NCBI RefSeq assembly: GCF_030272615.1
Contig: NC_081410.1
Span: forward strand, 119,224,640 to 119,288,639
Source: Cryptomeria japonica
Lineage: Eukaryota > Streptophyta > Pinopsida > Cupressales > Cupressaceae
Direction of reading: 5' to 3'
DNA: 64,000 nucleotides
Below, in pieces: positions 33,807-45,114 of this stretch. Position 1 is the first letter of the stretch, and each line of letters starts with the position of its first letter. The notes beneath the pieces are model-generated. The model had not been told where the DNA came from and did not search any database. It saw nothing but the letters and a program-made list of their open reading frames with translations. The translations under genes and the position numbers were made by a program.

Positions 33807-34640
33807 TCAATAACAATGTCTACATTCAAATACTAAGAAGAAACACAAAAGACTCTGATCTTCTTGGAGAATATTATCCAACCTATAATTTATGGTAACT
33901 TTCTTCTTTGTAGCATTAATCAATGCCATAAAATCTATTTCTATGATCAGATATGAAATCCCATATTTTATAACCAATGGTAGACCTAGAACTAGGGCTT
34001 GGGGCTTCGCATCACTATCAGTCCCAAGAAAGAGTTTCTTGGAAGTAGCATGAGATAAAGATACATTTGAGGCTCTAATAAGGCATGTTGTGCCAAAAGG
34101 ACTTGGACTACCTCGAGCAGCTCCATCAAAATTTAACTTCAAAAGGAATTTGGGGGAGCTTCCTATTTTGTCTATTGAAAGAGATTGAGCTCGCTATGTC
34201 CCATGAACAAGGGGAAGCTTGAGGATTTTCAATTTTGCAAGATGAGCTTATCACACAAAGGGAAGCTCCTTTTCCTCTAATATTGGTTGTTCACTCTTGC
34301 CATAGTTGTTTCCACAATAACTAAATCTAGCTCAACAATAACTTGATCCCAAGAAGATTTCTATAAAAAAATCAATTAATCCTTTCCCTCCATGTCTAAC
34401 ATGTCGATAAGGAGGGGGCAAAACCTTAGGCATTTGAAAGTGGCATTAGGGAAAAGCAATGGCTAGCCTAGGCAGAGTTGAAGAAGAGTTTGTGTTATGG
34501 CTCTGGACCAATTTAGATGAGCATAGAGCCAGGCCTATAGCTTAGAGGCAAATGGACAATGTAGAAAATGACGGTTAGCATTCTCCAAATCAAAGCCACA
34601 CAAGGCACTGCAAGAGGACCTGAAAGGTCAAACATGATTA
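33807..34640 (-). pseudogene. LINE fragment: zinc-binding RT tail and RNase H
   Basis: On the minus strand the translation near 34620-34540 gives CSALCGFDLENANRHFLHCPF, the Cys/His pattern of the zf-RVT domain at the end of plant LINE reverse transcriptases; a TAG follows. About 400 bases further, 34142-33830 gives KLNFDGAARGSPSPFG and LIIEIDFMALINA, the Asp-containing motifs of the RNase H domain found in LINE ORF2. The joining segment has several stops. It is a 5'-truncated, long-dead L1-type LINE. Confidence 0.75.
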
Positions 34641-35610
34641 GTTTATCCCTAGTCAAGACCCTATTGTGGATTGCAAAATTATTTTAATTTTATTATCTAA
34701 GATACTTTAAAATTGTTGAATTTCATACAAAATAGAGATTGACACCCTTTCAATATATTATGTGAATGTCAATCCTTTATTGTATTTTTTGATCTGACTA
34801 TTGATCCTTTCTTGAGGTGCAGATGTAGGAGGTCTAGTAGTTGACAGTTGTATGTTTTATATTTAGAATTTACTACTATGCCAATTGTTGGGTATTTGGT
34901 CATTTTGTATTCTTGGAGCATTTTGTTAATGAAATCGTTGAAATTTTAATTTTTGATTGCTGGAATACTTGAATCAATGAAAACTAATTTTATATTATAT
35001 TACTGTCAACAAAAATTATAGGTTGTACAGTGAAAGATTCATATTGGTGAAAAGAGTATTCTGCTAGAAGAAGCGACTGGTAGGACAAATAAAGTGACAG
35101 TCTAGGGGTTACATATCAATCAATACTTGGAATCTTCCAGAATAACCTTTAGCAAACAGTCCTGACCACTACAGACCAAAAAGGCTAGTTACATGTTGTA
35201 TTCAGGTTGTCGGTACATCCACAATTATGAAACAATCAGCTGAAAAGAAACATCATTGTGAATTCAACATCTTACTAGGATTTACAAGGAATCCTCAATG
35301 ATAATGAAACCTGCAGGGAATTATGCATTACATTCTTGCTCATTTACATCCACAAAATTAGAACATTGATTGGTTGAGGCGGAGCTTCTGATCTGACATA
35401 TATATTACCTGCCATGTCAAGAATAGGGATAGTGCTATCAAGACCAAAGCAGGATATGGATCGTAATCCATAGGTTCTTGATTTTCACTTTTGGTTAGCT
35501 ATCCACTATTCCACTTGGATTATATCAACTCTATGTATCACTTTGTCAGCATCCATCAGCTTATAACACCTACTCTTAGAAATCTATAGGGTCAGTAACC
35601 TGTAATACAA
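34641..35610. other. AT-rich noncoding sequence
   Basis: I see no gene, repeat boundary or recognisable domain here. It may be the spacer between two LINE fragments or an insertion with unclear limits. Confidence 0.35.
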
Positions 35611-35619
35611 TAGAAGAGA

Positions 35620-35990
35620 AAGTGAGCTCCCAACAAGGGTCACTAAGACTTTTTTTTGTCCTTGAACATCTCATTATTCCTAGGCTTCCACAAAAACCAT
35701 AAGATCTTAGTAGACAAACTAAGCTGCAACCCGTTAAGATTCTTTTGATCTTAGCAGACTAAGCCACAACCAGTTAAGATTCTTATAACCAAAGAAGAAC
35801 TTCACACCAAGAAATATTACTCCTAATACCCCAACCCATCTTATTACTCAACAAAATAGACCAACATCTTATAGAAAATTTGCAATCAAAAAATAAATGT
35901 TCAATGATTTCAAGTTTCAACATTAAATGTGGGACAAACATGAAGGCTGATACTAATATGATTAAGGGCAATACCACCAACAATCTTTAT
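35620..35990 (-). pseudogene. Second LINE fragment (zf-RVT region)
   Basis: The minus strand gives IIEHLFFDCKFSIRCWSILL followed, after a gap, by TKILWFLWKPRNNEMFKDKK. This is the order seen after the RT domain in plant LINE ORF2 (zinc-binding domain, then ILWxIWKxRNxxxF). Stops and frame changes are frequent. It is a separate fragment from 33807-34640, since both carry the same domain. Confidence 0.65.
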
Positions 35991-36292
35991 TAAAATCGAC
36001 AACCACCTAAAACAAGATATCTATGGTTCAAGCAACTTGGACTACAAGTGACCAAGAATAGATTGTGAATCTTTGACACTGAGGGAAAGTTTCCAGAAGT
36101 GGTAAAACCTATGTTCCATGGAGTTTCAGGGATGGGAATGGCAGGGGACGTCGGAACGTGTTTCCAGTACAGGGGTACTTTTGGGTCATTTCCGGGGGGA
36201 CGACAAGGGACGACTGTTTAAAAAATAGGGGGGGTTTACAAATATAGAGAAATTTCAAATATGCATATCATAACAATGGTAAAGCATTCATC

Positions 36293-37177
36293 TGTAATGT
36301 CCCCAATTTTAATAAAGTGACTTAATTAAGTTAATTAATTAAGTGGTCCTAAATTTTAAATAATATCATAAGGACTTATCTAATTAATTAAATTAATTAT
36401 TAAATAAAGAGGCTCAAATTAATAAAATAATAAACTATTGTCGGCCTGCTTGTAACCTTTTGGGAAACTTCTTGGAGCTCTTTATAAGGCCGAGTTTGGC
36501 ATAGTTGTAGGTATGGTGAATTTTATATTTTCTTTGTATCTGCGAATTCTAGTTGGAGTTTGGCACTGTTGCAGTTTCGGAGATGCAAGATCCCCCCTAT
36601 TTTGTAATCGTAGTTTCGGTGGTTAGCAGCCACCCTAGTTTGTTGTTGGGGATATCATTTCTGATATTTCACTTTGTACTTCATTGTCGGATCTCTCTCT
36701 ACCGCATGGAAATATAATTTTAAATATCTAGTTCTTGGCCATTCAATGTTGTTGGTGTATACTATGTGTTGATAATTCATTCTCGTACCTACAATAATCT
36801 TATCAACGGAGGAATTATCTACGATTGGATCCTTCAGTGGAAGTAACAATACCGTACGGAGTGTTTAGAAGTGACGGCCTACTTTTCCGTACGAGTGGAA
36901 CTTGCGTCCGGAGCCGAAGCGTGTCGAGTGTCATTGATTGAAGGTCGAAGGTGCTTTGCCCTCGAGTGCTTCCCTTGGGTATTTGCCCTCGGGTACTTTC
37001 CTCGGTAATTGCCCTCTGGTACTTCCCTCAAGTACTTTGCCCTCGAGTATACTTCCCTCAGGTACTTTGCCCTTAGGTACTTCCCTCGGGTACTGTGTTG
37101 TAAGAGAGCGTCGATACATCATAGTGGTACATGACGTGTGGTGGAAATTTGGGTACTGTACGGTTGGGTACATTACA
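36293..37177 (+). repeat. LTR (left) of a small LTR retrotransposon
   Basis: It begins TGTAATGTCCCCAATTTT and ends GGTTGGGTACATTACA, 885 bp. A primer site follows directly. The part at 36950-37100 is a tandem array of degenerate units like TTCCCTCGGGTACTTTGCCC. The bases before it (TCATC) are the expected target duplication but are not found after the right LTR because the right side is rearranged. Confidence 0.88.
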
Positions 37178-37178
37178 G

Positions 37179-37191
37179 TGGTATCAGAGCC
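37179..37191 (+). other. Primer-binding site (initiator Met tRNA type)
   Basis: TGGTATCAGAGCC lies one base after the LTR end. This is the standard plant LTR-retrotransposon primer site complementary to initiator methionine tRNA. A second copy follows the partial LTR at about 39343. Confidence 0.88.
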
Positions 37192-37212
37192 AAAATCCTG
37201 CCAGCCTGTGGA

Positions 37213-38037
37213 ATGCTTGGGATGACTACAGAAATGGAAGAAAGGGATAATGAAATTGCTGCCAATAAAATCACCAAGTGGTATAACAAATATCAAAAGA
37301 GGAAGAATCTTCTGACATTTCAAGAATATCTAGTTCTAATAGGGAAAAAAATACCTGTGCATGAGGAGGTTATCAGAATCTTTGATGAATACTCAAGTGA
37401 ACTTGAGGAGATCAAGGCTACTGAATCCTTTGATTGATACTATGTAAGGAAAAGAAAAGAGGAGTTGGATCCTAAATTAGGAACTCGATCAAAATCAAAG
37501 AAAGATGAAGACAAGTTCACATGTTCACCCCAGCAACAGGAGGATATGGACAAGCTAGAGACAACAATCGTCCCTTCAAGTGGAGAACACTTAAACTTTC
37601 ATGACAACTGCAAGGATGAAGATGTTTGTATGAATTTTGTCAAGCCAACAGTGGTTGATCAACTTCATGGAGATGCGAACTCTAGCAATGATCCCTTACA
37701 AGAGAAATCTCTACAGTTGGTTGAATACGAAGCTTAGCCTTTGGTTGGGCATGAGGCATGCATGATTGTCATCTCTCCTTGTGAGTGGCATCCATATGAA
37801 GAAAGCAAGTTGGATTTTGATGAGTTATTCCTCAACTCCGAGCAGGGCAATGTTTATATCAGAGTGGAGCAGCGCAAGCTGATTGGGGATTTGCAGGTGG
37901 TGCTCGCAGTCATGGTGCGGCATCAAGCTTTTAGCGGATACGACTACCAGCATCCGCACATGGTTTGGGATCTCGGAGCTTGTGAGATGGCAAATAGTTA
38001 CGGATTGCTTGAGGGCAAGCAATCTTTGGGCAGGGAG
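37213..38037 (+). pseudogene. Unidentified ORF of a small non-autonomous LTR element
   Basis: One frame from MLGMTTEMEERDNEIAANKI to EDCNVPNF is interrupted by TGA (37435) and TAG (37735). It fills the space between primer site and polypurine tract (GGGCAGGGAGGAC, to 38040), which is only 863 bp. The N-terminal 75 residues are charged and look helical (TKWYNKYQKRKNLLTFQEYL); the middle is acidic and polar. I do not recognise a gag, protease, RT or integrase motif. A second copy of its first about 77 bases lies at 39378-39446. It may be a degenerate gag or a captured host fragment. Confidence 0.5.
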
Positions 38038-38040
38038 GAC

Positions 38041-38940
38041 TGTAATGTCCCCAATTTTAATAAAGTGACTTAATTAAGTTAATTAATCAAGTGGTCGTAA
38101 ATTTTAAATAATATCATAAGGACTTATTTAATTAATTAAATTAATTATTAAATAAAGGGGCCCAAATTAATAAAATAATAAACTATTGTCGGCCTGCTTG
38201 TAACCCTTCAAGAAACTTCCCGAAGCTCTTTATAAGGTTGAGTTTGGCATAGTTGTAACTTGTAAGTATGGTGAATTTTATATTTTCTTTGTATCTACGA
38301 ATTCCAGTTGGAGTTTGGCACTGTTGCAGCTTCGGAGGTGCAAGATCCTCCCTATTTTGTAATCGCAGTTTCGGTGGTTAGCAGCCACCCTAGTCTTCCA
38401 TTGGAGATATCATTTCTAATATTTCACTTTGTACTTCATTGTCGGATCTATCTCTACCATGTAGAAATATAATTACAAATATCTAGTTCTTGGCCATTCA
38501 ATGTTGTTGGTGTATACTCTGTGTTGATAATTCATTTTCGTACCTGCAATAATCTTATCAACGGAGGAATTATCTATGATTGGATCCTTCAGTGGAAGTA
38601 ACAATAACGTACAGATTGTTTGGAAGTGGCGGCTTACTTTTCCGTACGAGTGGAACTTGCGTCCGGAGCCAAAGGGGGTCAAGTGTCATTGATTGAGGGT
38701 CGAAGGTGTCGAAGGTATTTGCCCTCGGGTACTTCCCTCGGTAATTGCCCTCGAGTACTTTGCCCTTTGGTACTTCCCTCGGTAATTGCCCTTGGGTACT
38801 TCCCTCAAGTACTTTGCCCTCGAGTATACTTCCCTCGATAATTGCCCTTGGGTATACTTCCCTCGGTAAGAGAGCGTCGATACATCATAGTGGTACGTGA
38901 CGTGTGGTGGAAATTTGGGTACTGTACAGTTGGGTACATT
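38041..38940 (+). repeat. LTR (right) of the small LTR element
   Basis: It is collinear with 36293-37177 from TGTAATGTCCCCAATTTT to GGTTGGGTACATT, where it breaks instead of finishing ACATTACA and joins a second partial LTR. The tandem CCCTCGG-type array recurs at 38700-38870. Confidence 0.85.
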
Positions 38941-39446
38941 GTCGTATAGAGTGTTTGGAAGTGTGCGGCCTACTTTTTCATACGAGTGGAACTTACGTCC
39001 GAAGCCAAAGGGTGCCGAGTGTCGTTGATTGAGGGCTGAAGGTGTCAAAGGTACTTTGCCCTCGAGTGCTTTCCTCGGGTATTTGCCCTTAGGTACTTCC
39101 CTCAGTAATTTCCCTCGGGTATTTCCCTCAAGTACTTCCCTCAGTAATTGCCCTAGGGTATACTTCCCTCGAGTACTTCCCTCGGTAATTGCCCTCGAGT
39201 ATTTCCCTCGGTAATTGCCCTCGAGTACTTTTCCCTCGGGTATTTGTCCTCGGATATTGTGTCGTAAGAGAGCGTCGGTACATCACAGTTGTACGTGATG
39301 TGCGGTGGAAATCCAGGTATCGTACAGTTGGGTACATTATAGTGGTATCAGAGCCAAAATCCTGCCAGCCTGTGGAATGCTTGGGATGACTACAGAAATG
39401 GAAGAAAGGGATAATGAAATTGCTGCCAATAAAATCACCAAGTGGT
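38941..39446 (+). repeat. Partial LTR plus internal start, fused to duplicated hAT sequence
   Basis: The 3' part of the LTR (from CGTATAGAGTGTTTGG to GGGTACATTATA) is followed by a second primer site and the first about 77 bases of the internal ORF. It then breaks at CACCAAGTGGTA and joins hAT sequence starting GGTACTTTTGGG that is also present at 36174. GGTA is shared by both sides of the join. The structure is a rearranged tandem LTR element, not a simple insertion. Confidence 0.75.
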
Positions 39447-39860
39447 ACTTTTGGGTCATTTTCGAGGGGACGGCAAGGGACAACTGTTAAAAAAATAAGG
39501 GGGGGGGGTTTACAAATATAGAGAAATTTCAAATATGCATATCATAACAATGGTAAAGCATTCGTCATAGACATTAATACAATGCATTAGACTTGAATTG
39601 AGATTTCACAAGAGAATTGACAAACATTTTACCAAAATTCAAATGCTTTCATCAATCATTGCTAACAAACATATGTCATAAACATCCATAATTGACGTAA
39701 AATGATAAATATTAAATATTAAACATCCATAACTATGAAATGACAAACTGTAAATAGAAAAGTTAAAACATAGAAGTCCATAATCAATTGTCTATCATAA
39801 TGTCAAGATAAACTAAGAAAATATATGGCTCTCCATAGCCAGCACATGGTAGGTCTAAGA

Positions 39861-42242
39861 CTAAGAGTCTAAATCAAGATCAGAGCTACAGTCTCTGTCT
39901 GAGTCACTATCAATATGAGAGGCTGCCTCCTCAACCAATGGAACCCCAAGCAATCCTACAGGTGTCTCCTCCTCCTCAACCTGCATAGCATCTTCAGGAT
40001 TGGCATCCCAATGTAAGGCTGGAATCTGAGGATACTTAGGAGTCTGGAGATCTTGTAGCTGCAATGTACTATGAAGCCACTAACTTTTCCAATCGTCTAG
40101 AGGTAAGGTGGTTCCTCTTGACTAATTGGATGAAGCTATATGTGGACCAATTCCTCTCTACAGCAGAGGAACTGGCAACCTGTGAAAGCAGACAAACGGC
40201 AAGTACTCTCAAATATGTTGCATCTCTACCATGCCATGTCCGCCATCCAATAGGGTCAGTTTGAACTAATGTAGCTCTATCCGACCTCGCCTCAGGTCTG
40301 CCAAACATTAGACCACAAAGATTGACAAAATTAAGCCATTGTGTGCGGAGTTTGGTAGATTCATCTTCATTATACATTTTTTAAATTGCCTTAAAAAATC
40401 CATCTTTCACCTCTTTATCACTAGATGGAGGCACTCTCCTAGGTCTCGGTGCATACCATTTGGGATTGAGAGCATAGGCTGCCATGTGAAGTGGGTTGTT
40501 CATGATGTTCCACCGTTGTGTCACAATGGGCCTAAGATGCTCCTCATAAAATCCCAAAGAGGAGTCCCTACTATAAATAGCTTTCTTGATCTACCCAAGC
40601 ATGCTATCAAAGGTCTCAGAAATCTCTCCAAGGTTAGGAGAGTCAGTATATCAGCATATCTAATCACATGAACAATAGGCTCAATGAAGGAGCAAATATA
40701 TCTACAAGTGCAAAGAAGTTACAAGTTAGAAAATTATATTAATCAATAATCAATGAATCATTAAATTATTAAATGAACATTTTAAATATTAAATAATAAA
40801 ACCAGAAATGCCAATTTTCTTACCTTATTGTGGACCACCAGCTATCATCAGGGATTTTTTGTTTCACAATTCTGCCCTCCGGTGTGCTTGCCTCATGCCA
40901 TCTAACCCACTCTGCATTGACCACCATGGATTGTAGAGCCTCCTGAACCTCAAGCGTCGTCTCTAACAAAATAAAGTAGCTGGCATATCTAATCTCCACA
41001 GGCTTGAGGAATTCCTTCCTCGAAAATGTCCTAAACAATGCAAGTGAAGTGTGATGGTTGCAAATGAGCATTTGCACATCTCTTTCCTCTAGCACCATTG
41101 CCTTCTCCCAATCATTTTTCCCAATATCCTTCAAGGTATTGTTCAATGCATGCACACATGGGGTCCAAAAAATGTGCTTATAAGCACTCTTCACCATCAA
41201 TCCAACTAGCTTACACACACGGGCTGAATCAGTCACTGCCTGCACAACATTAGAGGCTCCAACCTCTTCTATGGCCTCTCTCAAAATCTGAAATTGGAAG
41301 GCTGCATCCTTCCTTTTCCCTCAACAATCTACAACTCTTAGAAAATAAGAGCCTGCAATGCTAGTGACAATAAGATTGATGAGTGGATGATATTTGATAT
41401 CAGTCCACCCATCCATAATTATGGAGCATCCATCCCTCATCCATATTTGTCTCCTATCCTCCATCAAAATAGTCACCTTGGAGTACTCTTCATCAAGAAG
41501 GGTGGTGCATAGCTTAGTTTCTCCAGGTGGAACAAATGAGGGGCCAGCAAATATGACATCTTTGATCATTTGTTTATAATATGATGAGTGTGAGACATGA
41601 AATGGTATAGCATGAACAAAAAGAAACTTGGCAATAGAGGCTTCAGTCTTATTTCGTGCGTGTATGTTAAACAAATCAGCAACATTAGTTTCTCTCTTAG
41701 TCTTCTTTTCCTTTCCTCTACTATATGTGGCACCCTCTCCCCCATGACAAGCATCATCCATTGACACACTAGGCTGCAAATTGATACTCTCTATTGAAGT
41801 CCCTTTACTTTATGCTTCCCCCTCCATATTAATCTAGTTGCCTCAATTTTTTGAGCTTGAGTTATTTTTTTGCAACCTCTCACCCCTTGACCACCTAACC
41901 ACAAAAGATGCGAATAGATCCTAGTATAGCTGCCCCTATATTGTTTGTGGCACAAATGGCACTCCCATACTCTGCCACCCCCTGAATTTTTTTTCTTATC
42001 TTTGTCAACTCTGGTAGCAAATTGTAATAGAGGTTTTTTGGGGTTGAATGGGCCTTTTGCAAAATCTTTGAGGATTTGGGAAGGACATTCTTTGGGGCTA
42101 TGGTTGAACTTGGTGCCCCTACTACATTCATATTTCGTGAAGTCTCCCCAATGGCTGCCCCACTTCTAGTTCTATGTCGAGTTCTTTGAATTTCTTCAAT
42201 TCCAACTTCTTCATTCTCACTACCACTCTTATAGCTGCTCAT
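39861..42242 (-). pseudogene. hAT transposase of the composite element, broken
   Basis: The start is MSSYKSGSENEEVGIEEI (42242). The BED finger (WECHLCHKQYRGSYTRIYSH, near 41975) is out of frame because of a missing T near 42066 compared with the copy at 58480. The main part (41779-40824) contains NKTEASIAKFLFVHAIPFHV, CSIIMDGWTDIKYHPLINLI, a TGA at 41321, FQFQILREAIEEVG, VVQAVTDSARVC and YKHIFWTPCVHALNNTLKDI. An apparent 122-bp intron with GT...AG ends (40823-40702) follows. The C-terminal dimerisation block SSSAVERNWSTYSFIQLVKR lies near 40150, and an acidic tail ends at 39861. Catalytic Asp, Asp and Glu positions are kept, but several stops and frameshifts disable it. Confidence 0.85.
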
Positions 42243-42840
42243 GATTTTGTTTGTATGAGAATGTCAAATAGAGCTGCAAGTTAAAAAATAAACAAAATAA
42301 ACCCACAATGCCCTCCCTTTTTGTTCAAAAATTTGAAAAACACTTGGAAAAACTTGAAAAGATCTTAAACAAATTGCAAAAACAAATGAAAAATGAAAAA
42401 CATACCTCTAGTGGAATAGATTTGATGGCCTAAGCTCCTCTTTCACCTGCTGTTCACTCCTTAACCAGCTGCTCCTTCTCTTCTTGCTGCTCTTTTCCTA
42501 TTTTGCAAATGTAAAAATGAGTGTCTTTTTCTTCCTTTTGCTTGTTTTATGCATTAGATTAGGGTTTGTTATATTTTAATGTTTATTTGGGGTCTTGGTG
42601 GGGCCAGCCGAACCTCTATTGTAAATTTAAAATGTGTTTTTTTAAATTAATTTTGGACACTACAAAATTCTGGGCAGTAGGGGACAGCCAGTTGTCCCTG
42701 GGACAGTCGGAGGACACCAAGGTGTCCCCTAGCTGTCCTGGGGATAGCTGGCCATCTCCTATGGCCCACAAACTGTCCCAGAAATGTCCCCTAAAATTTT
42801 GCAAAAAAAGGGATGCTTAGTAAACAACAAATTCCCGTCT

Positions 42841-43133
42841 TGTTGATGTGCTTTTTATGCACATGCGAACACAGAATAAAATTCCTAAAGGTACCTTATC
42901 CTCTCTTGAGCAAAGTTTCCCGATTGCTGAAGATCTCGCCGAAGGATCAGTCGAGGCAACTCCAAGGTTCTTGTATGTAGGTTCTCTACTCATGGATAAG
43001 CTCTTTGTGGTATGATGTGATTTTGCTGGAATCACAAGGGGACTTACACTTGATGACTAAACGTCTGATTTGTTGGAATCACGAGTCCTATTTACTAACT
43101 GGAAGACAAACAAATGGCAAAAGATGCAAGGTT
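42841..43133 (-). repeat. Truncated LTR (left)
   Basis: It matches 45115-45408 closely (TGTTGATGTG, GCACATGCGAACACA, ATCCTCTCTTGAGC, AAAAGATGCAAGGTTC) and then diverges. The rest of this LTR and the polypurine tract were deleted. Confidence 0.88.
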
Positions 43134-43221
43134 CTCAGTCGGGCAAATTCATCCTTAAATACAGAAAGGCAAACTCTCACCATGCATCTCTCATACTCAG
43201 GCAAATTTTCACTCAAAATGA

Positions 43222-44718
43222 TCAACTAAGGTAATTCGTTAGGACCATGATCAATCCAGATGCAAGTTGTTTTCCCAAAATCCCCATAATCAAAATCATA
43301 ATAACTTTCAAGGCTAGGATTAAGGAAGAGACAACCTGGCATATTTCAAGCTTAGACGGAACTTTATTGTCGGAAGCAAGGTCACCAGCTGCTTCAGGAG
43401 GTCGCCATTGATGATGAATCATTCCACGAGCATTCGCAATATGTTGACCTTGATTTGGAAAGTCCTCTTGAAATAAGCTCAGCGCCCCTTTGAATAGCCC
43501 AAGATTCTCTGTTTTCACTAAGATATCTTGCATAAACCAGGCATCTTCATGAAATTTTGTTAGCATATCCTCAAAAACCAAGCACTCCCTGATGGATTGA
43601 GCTTCAAACATTTCCTCTAGTTGATCAAAGATAATCTCAGGTCGCCTTTCTCCTTCACGCATAGTCTCAGGAGGTCGGAGCTGATGATGGATCATATCAC
43701 TCATAGTAACTTGCTTATCTTGAAAAAAATTTGGCAGTGATTCCATTTGTGTTTCCTCTACAAGATCTTTCAATGCACCTTCAAATATCATGAGAGTGAG
43801 GACGTCCTTGAGTGCCTCCTCGAATTGTCCTTCATATCTGAGCTCACTTATGATAATTTGTAGCTCTTGGTTCAATATGTCAACTTGATTGACCTCTTCA
43901 AGGATGCTACTTGAAACCTCTTGTATTTCACTCTCAAGGATCTCGTTTTGTAGTATAAATGAGAATTTTTCAAGGAATGAGTCATCTTCTCCTTCGATTG
44001 CTTGTTCAACTCTTGGATCTTCCTTTATCATTGTTTGAGTATTCTGAACTGATTCTTCAACTTTTGTTTCATGGTATTCCTTTTCAGGTGCAAGGCATGG
44101 CGATTTATCCACCGTAATACATTGTTCATCTGGTGCATTTGTATCGTCAATGTACAACTGATCCTTCTCACAATCAGATGCTGGAGCAATGTCCTTTTCA
44201 TAGGTTATCCTGAATTCAGCTGCGAGATGTGCACCCCAAGATCTGTTCATGATGCACTCTTCCTCGGAGAAAGTTGGCATTCCAAACTGGTTTCTGACTT
44301 GATTGATAGCCATTTCACATACTAAGCAAGTAAATTCAGAGTGAGGTGAGTTGTGAATTCTACACCACAATGGTAGCAATATGTTTTCTAAACGCATTTC
44401 ACCATTCAAAATGAGCTGACTCTCGATCATCCACAAGAAGCTTAGAAGAGGATCCTTGCTTTCTGGGACACTGAAGCTGCCTTCTTCTGTTTTTGGCCTG
44501 GGGACATCCCAAAAGAAGATTTTTCCCTGCATTGCCGATTCCATCCTTGATAAGTACTTCAAGCAATGCATTTCATCATGCTCCTCTGTCTCGTGAACTC
44601 GACATTGCCCTGGTCTTGCAAACTCGGACAATCTGCATGGATAAAGTTGTGTATCTAATCTCCACCAAAGTTCAGGAAAATCAACTTGTTGCTCCTCGTG
44701 AAACTGTTGCCGCTCCAT
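43222..44718 (-). CDS. Uncharacterised 498-aa retroelement ORF
   Basis: This is an uninterrupted 498-codon frame starting MERQQFHEEQQVDFPELWW. It is the longest open frame in the window and lies inside a non-autonomous LTR element whose neighbours are full of stops. Visible features: a Trp/Cys-rich N-terminus; LPLWCRIHNSPHSEFTCLVC at about residues 110-130, a possible Cys/His zinc-binding cluster; a long acidic middle (residues about 190-330) with repeated EALKD/GALKD blocks; two copies of MIHHQxRPPE, at about residues 340 and 435; and a hydrophobic C-terminus (about residues 455-495). It shows none of the standard gag, protease, RT or integrase motifs that I can recognise. It could be a divergent gag-like protein. 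A second frame upstream overlaps it by 38 bases. Confidence 0.6.
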   Translation of the reverse strand: MERQQFHEEQQVDFPELWWRLDTQLYPCRLSEFARPGQCRVHETEEHDEMHCLKYLSRMESAMQGKIFFWDVPRPKTEEGSFSVPESKDPLLSFLWMIESQLILNGEMRLENILLPLWCRIHNSPHSEFTCLVCEMAINQVRNQFGMPTFSEEECIMNRSWGAHLAAEFRITYEKDIAPASDCEKDQLYIDDTNAPDEQCITVDKSPCLAPEKEYHETKVEESVQNTQTMIKEDPRVEQAIEGEDDSFLEKFSFILQNEILESEIQEVSSSILEEVNQVDILNQELQIIISELRYEGQFEEALKDVLTLMIFEGALKDLVEETQMESLPNFFQDKQVTMSDMIHHQLRPPETMREGERRPEIIFDQLEEMFEAQSIRECLVFEDMLTKFHEDAWFMQDILVKTENLGLFKGALSLFQEDFPNQGQHIANARGMIHHQWRPPEAAGDLASDNKVPSKLEICQVVSSLILALKVIMILIMGILGKQLASGLIMVLTNYLS

Positions 44719-45114
44719 TGAGAAATCTTTTCTTTTTTGATTTTTTGATTTTTGATTTTTTTGGATTTTCTATTTTCACCTTTTTTATTTTATTTTCTGG
44801 AATAAGAGAGATCTTGAATATCTCAGATTCAACTTGAACGTTCAACTGGTTCCAGCTTGATTCCTTGTTTCCGTAAGTCCAACTAATGACCCAACGATCA
44901 CCTTCCTTCTTTGTATCACTTCCGTCGAGTGTTTGAGAAAAGGCTTTCCACTGATCTTCCTTGGATTCAAGAGTTCGTATTCGCTCACCTTTCTTTTGCT
45001 TCAATTCTGTCGAGCGTGGAGGAGGGTAAAAAGTTCTGGATAATTTCTTCAAACGCGATGTGACTTGACAAGATCCGACGTTCAAATGCTCAGCCCTCCT
45101 TCTAGCGCCAATTC
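44681..45114 (-). CDS. Upstream overlapping ORF of the same retroelement
   Basis: The frame is open from the primer site of the right LTR to 44681 (it begins inside the LTR in the same frame, so the true start is uncertain). It is basic, with GDRWVISWTYGNKESSW and a Lys-rich end (KKSKIKKSKKKRF). It overlaps the 498-aa ORF by 38 bases in another frame; the overlap region is an A-rich run (minus strand AAAAAATC repeats), a possible slippage site. Product unknown. Confidence 0.4.

Noticed and set aside
37179-37191. A tRNA gene at TGGTATCAGAGCC
   Set aside because: Only the primer complement is present; there is no cloverleaf.
36938-39389. ORFs rich in Ser/Leu/Pro over the CCCTCGGGTAC repeats
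   Set aside because: They are translations of a minisatellite inside LTRs, present in all frames.
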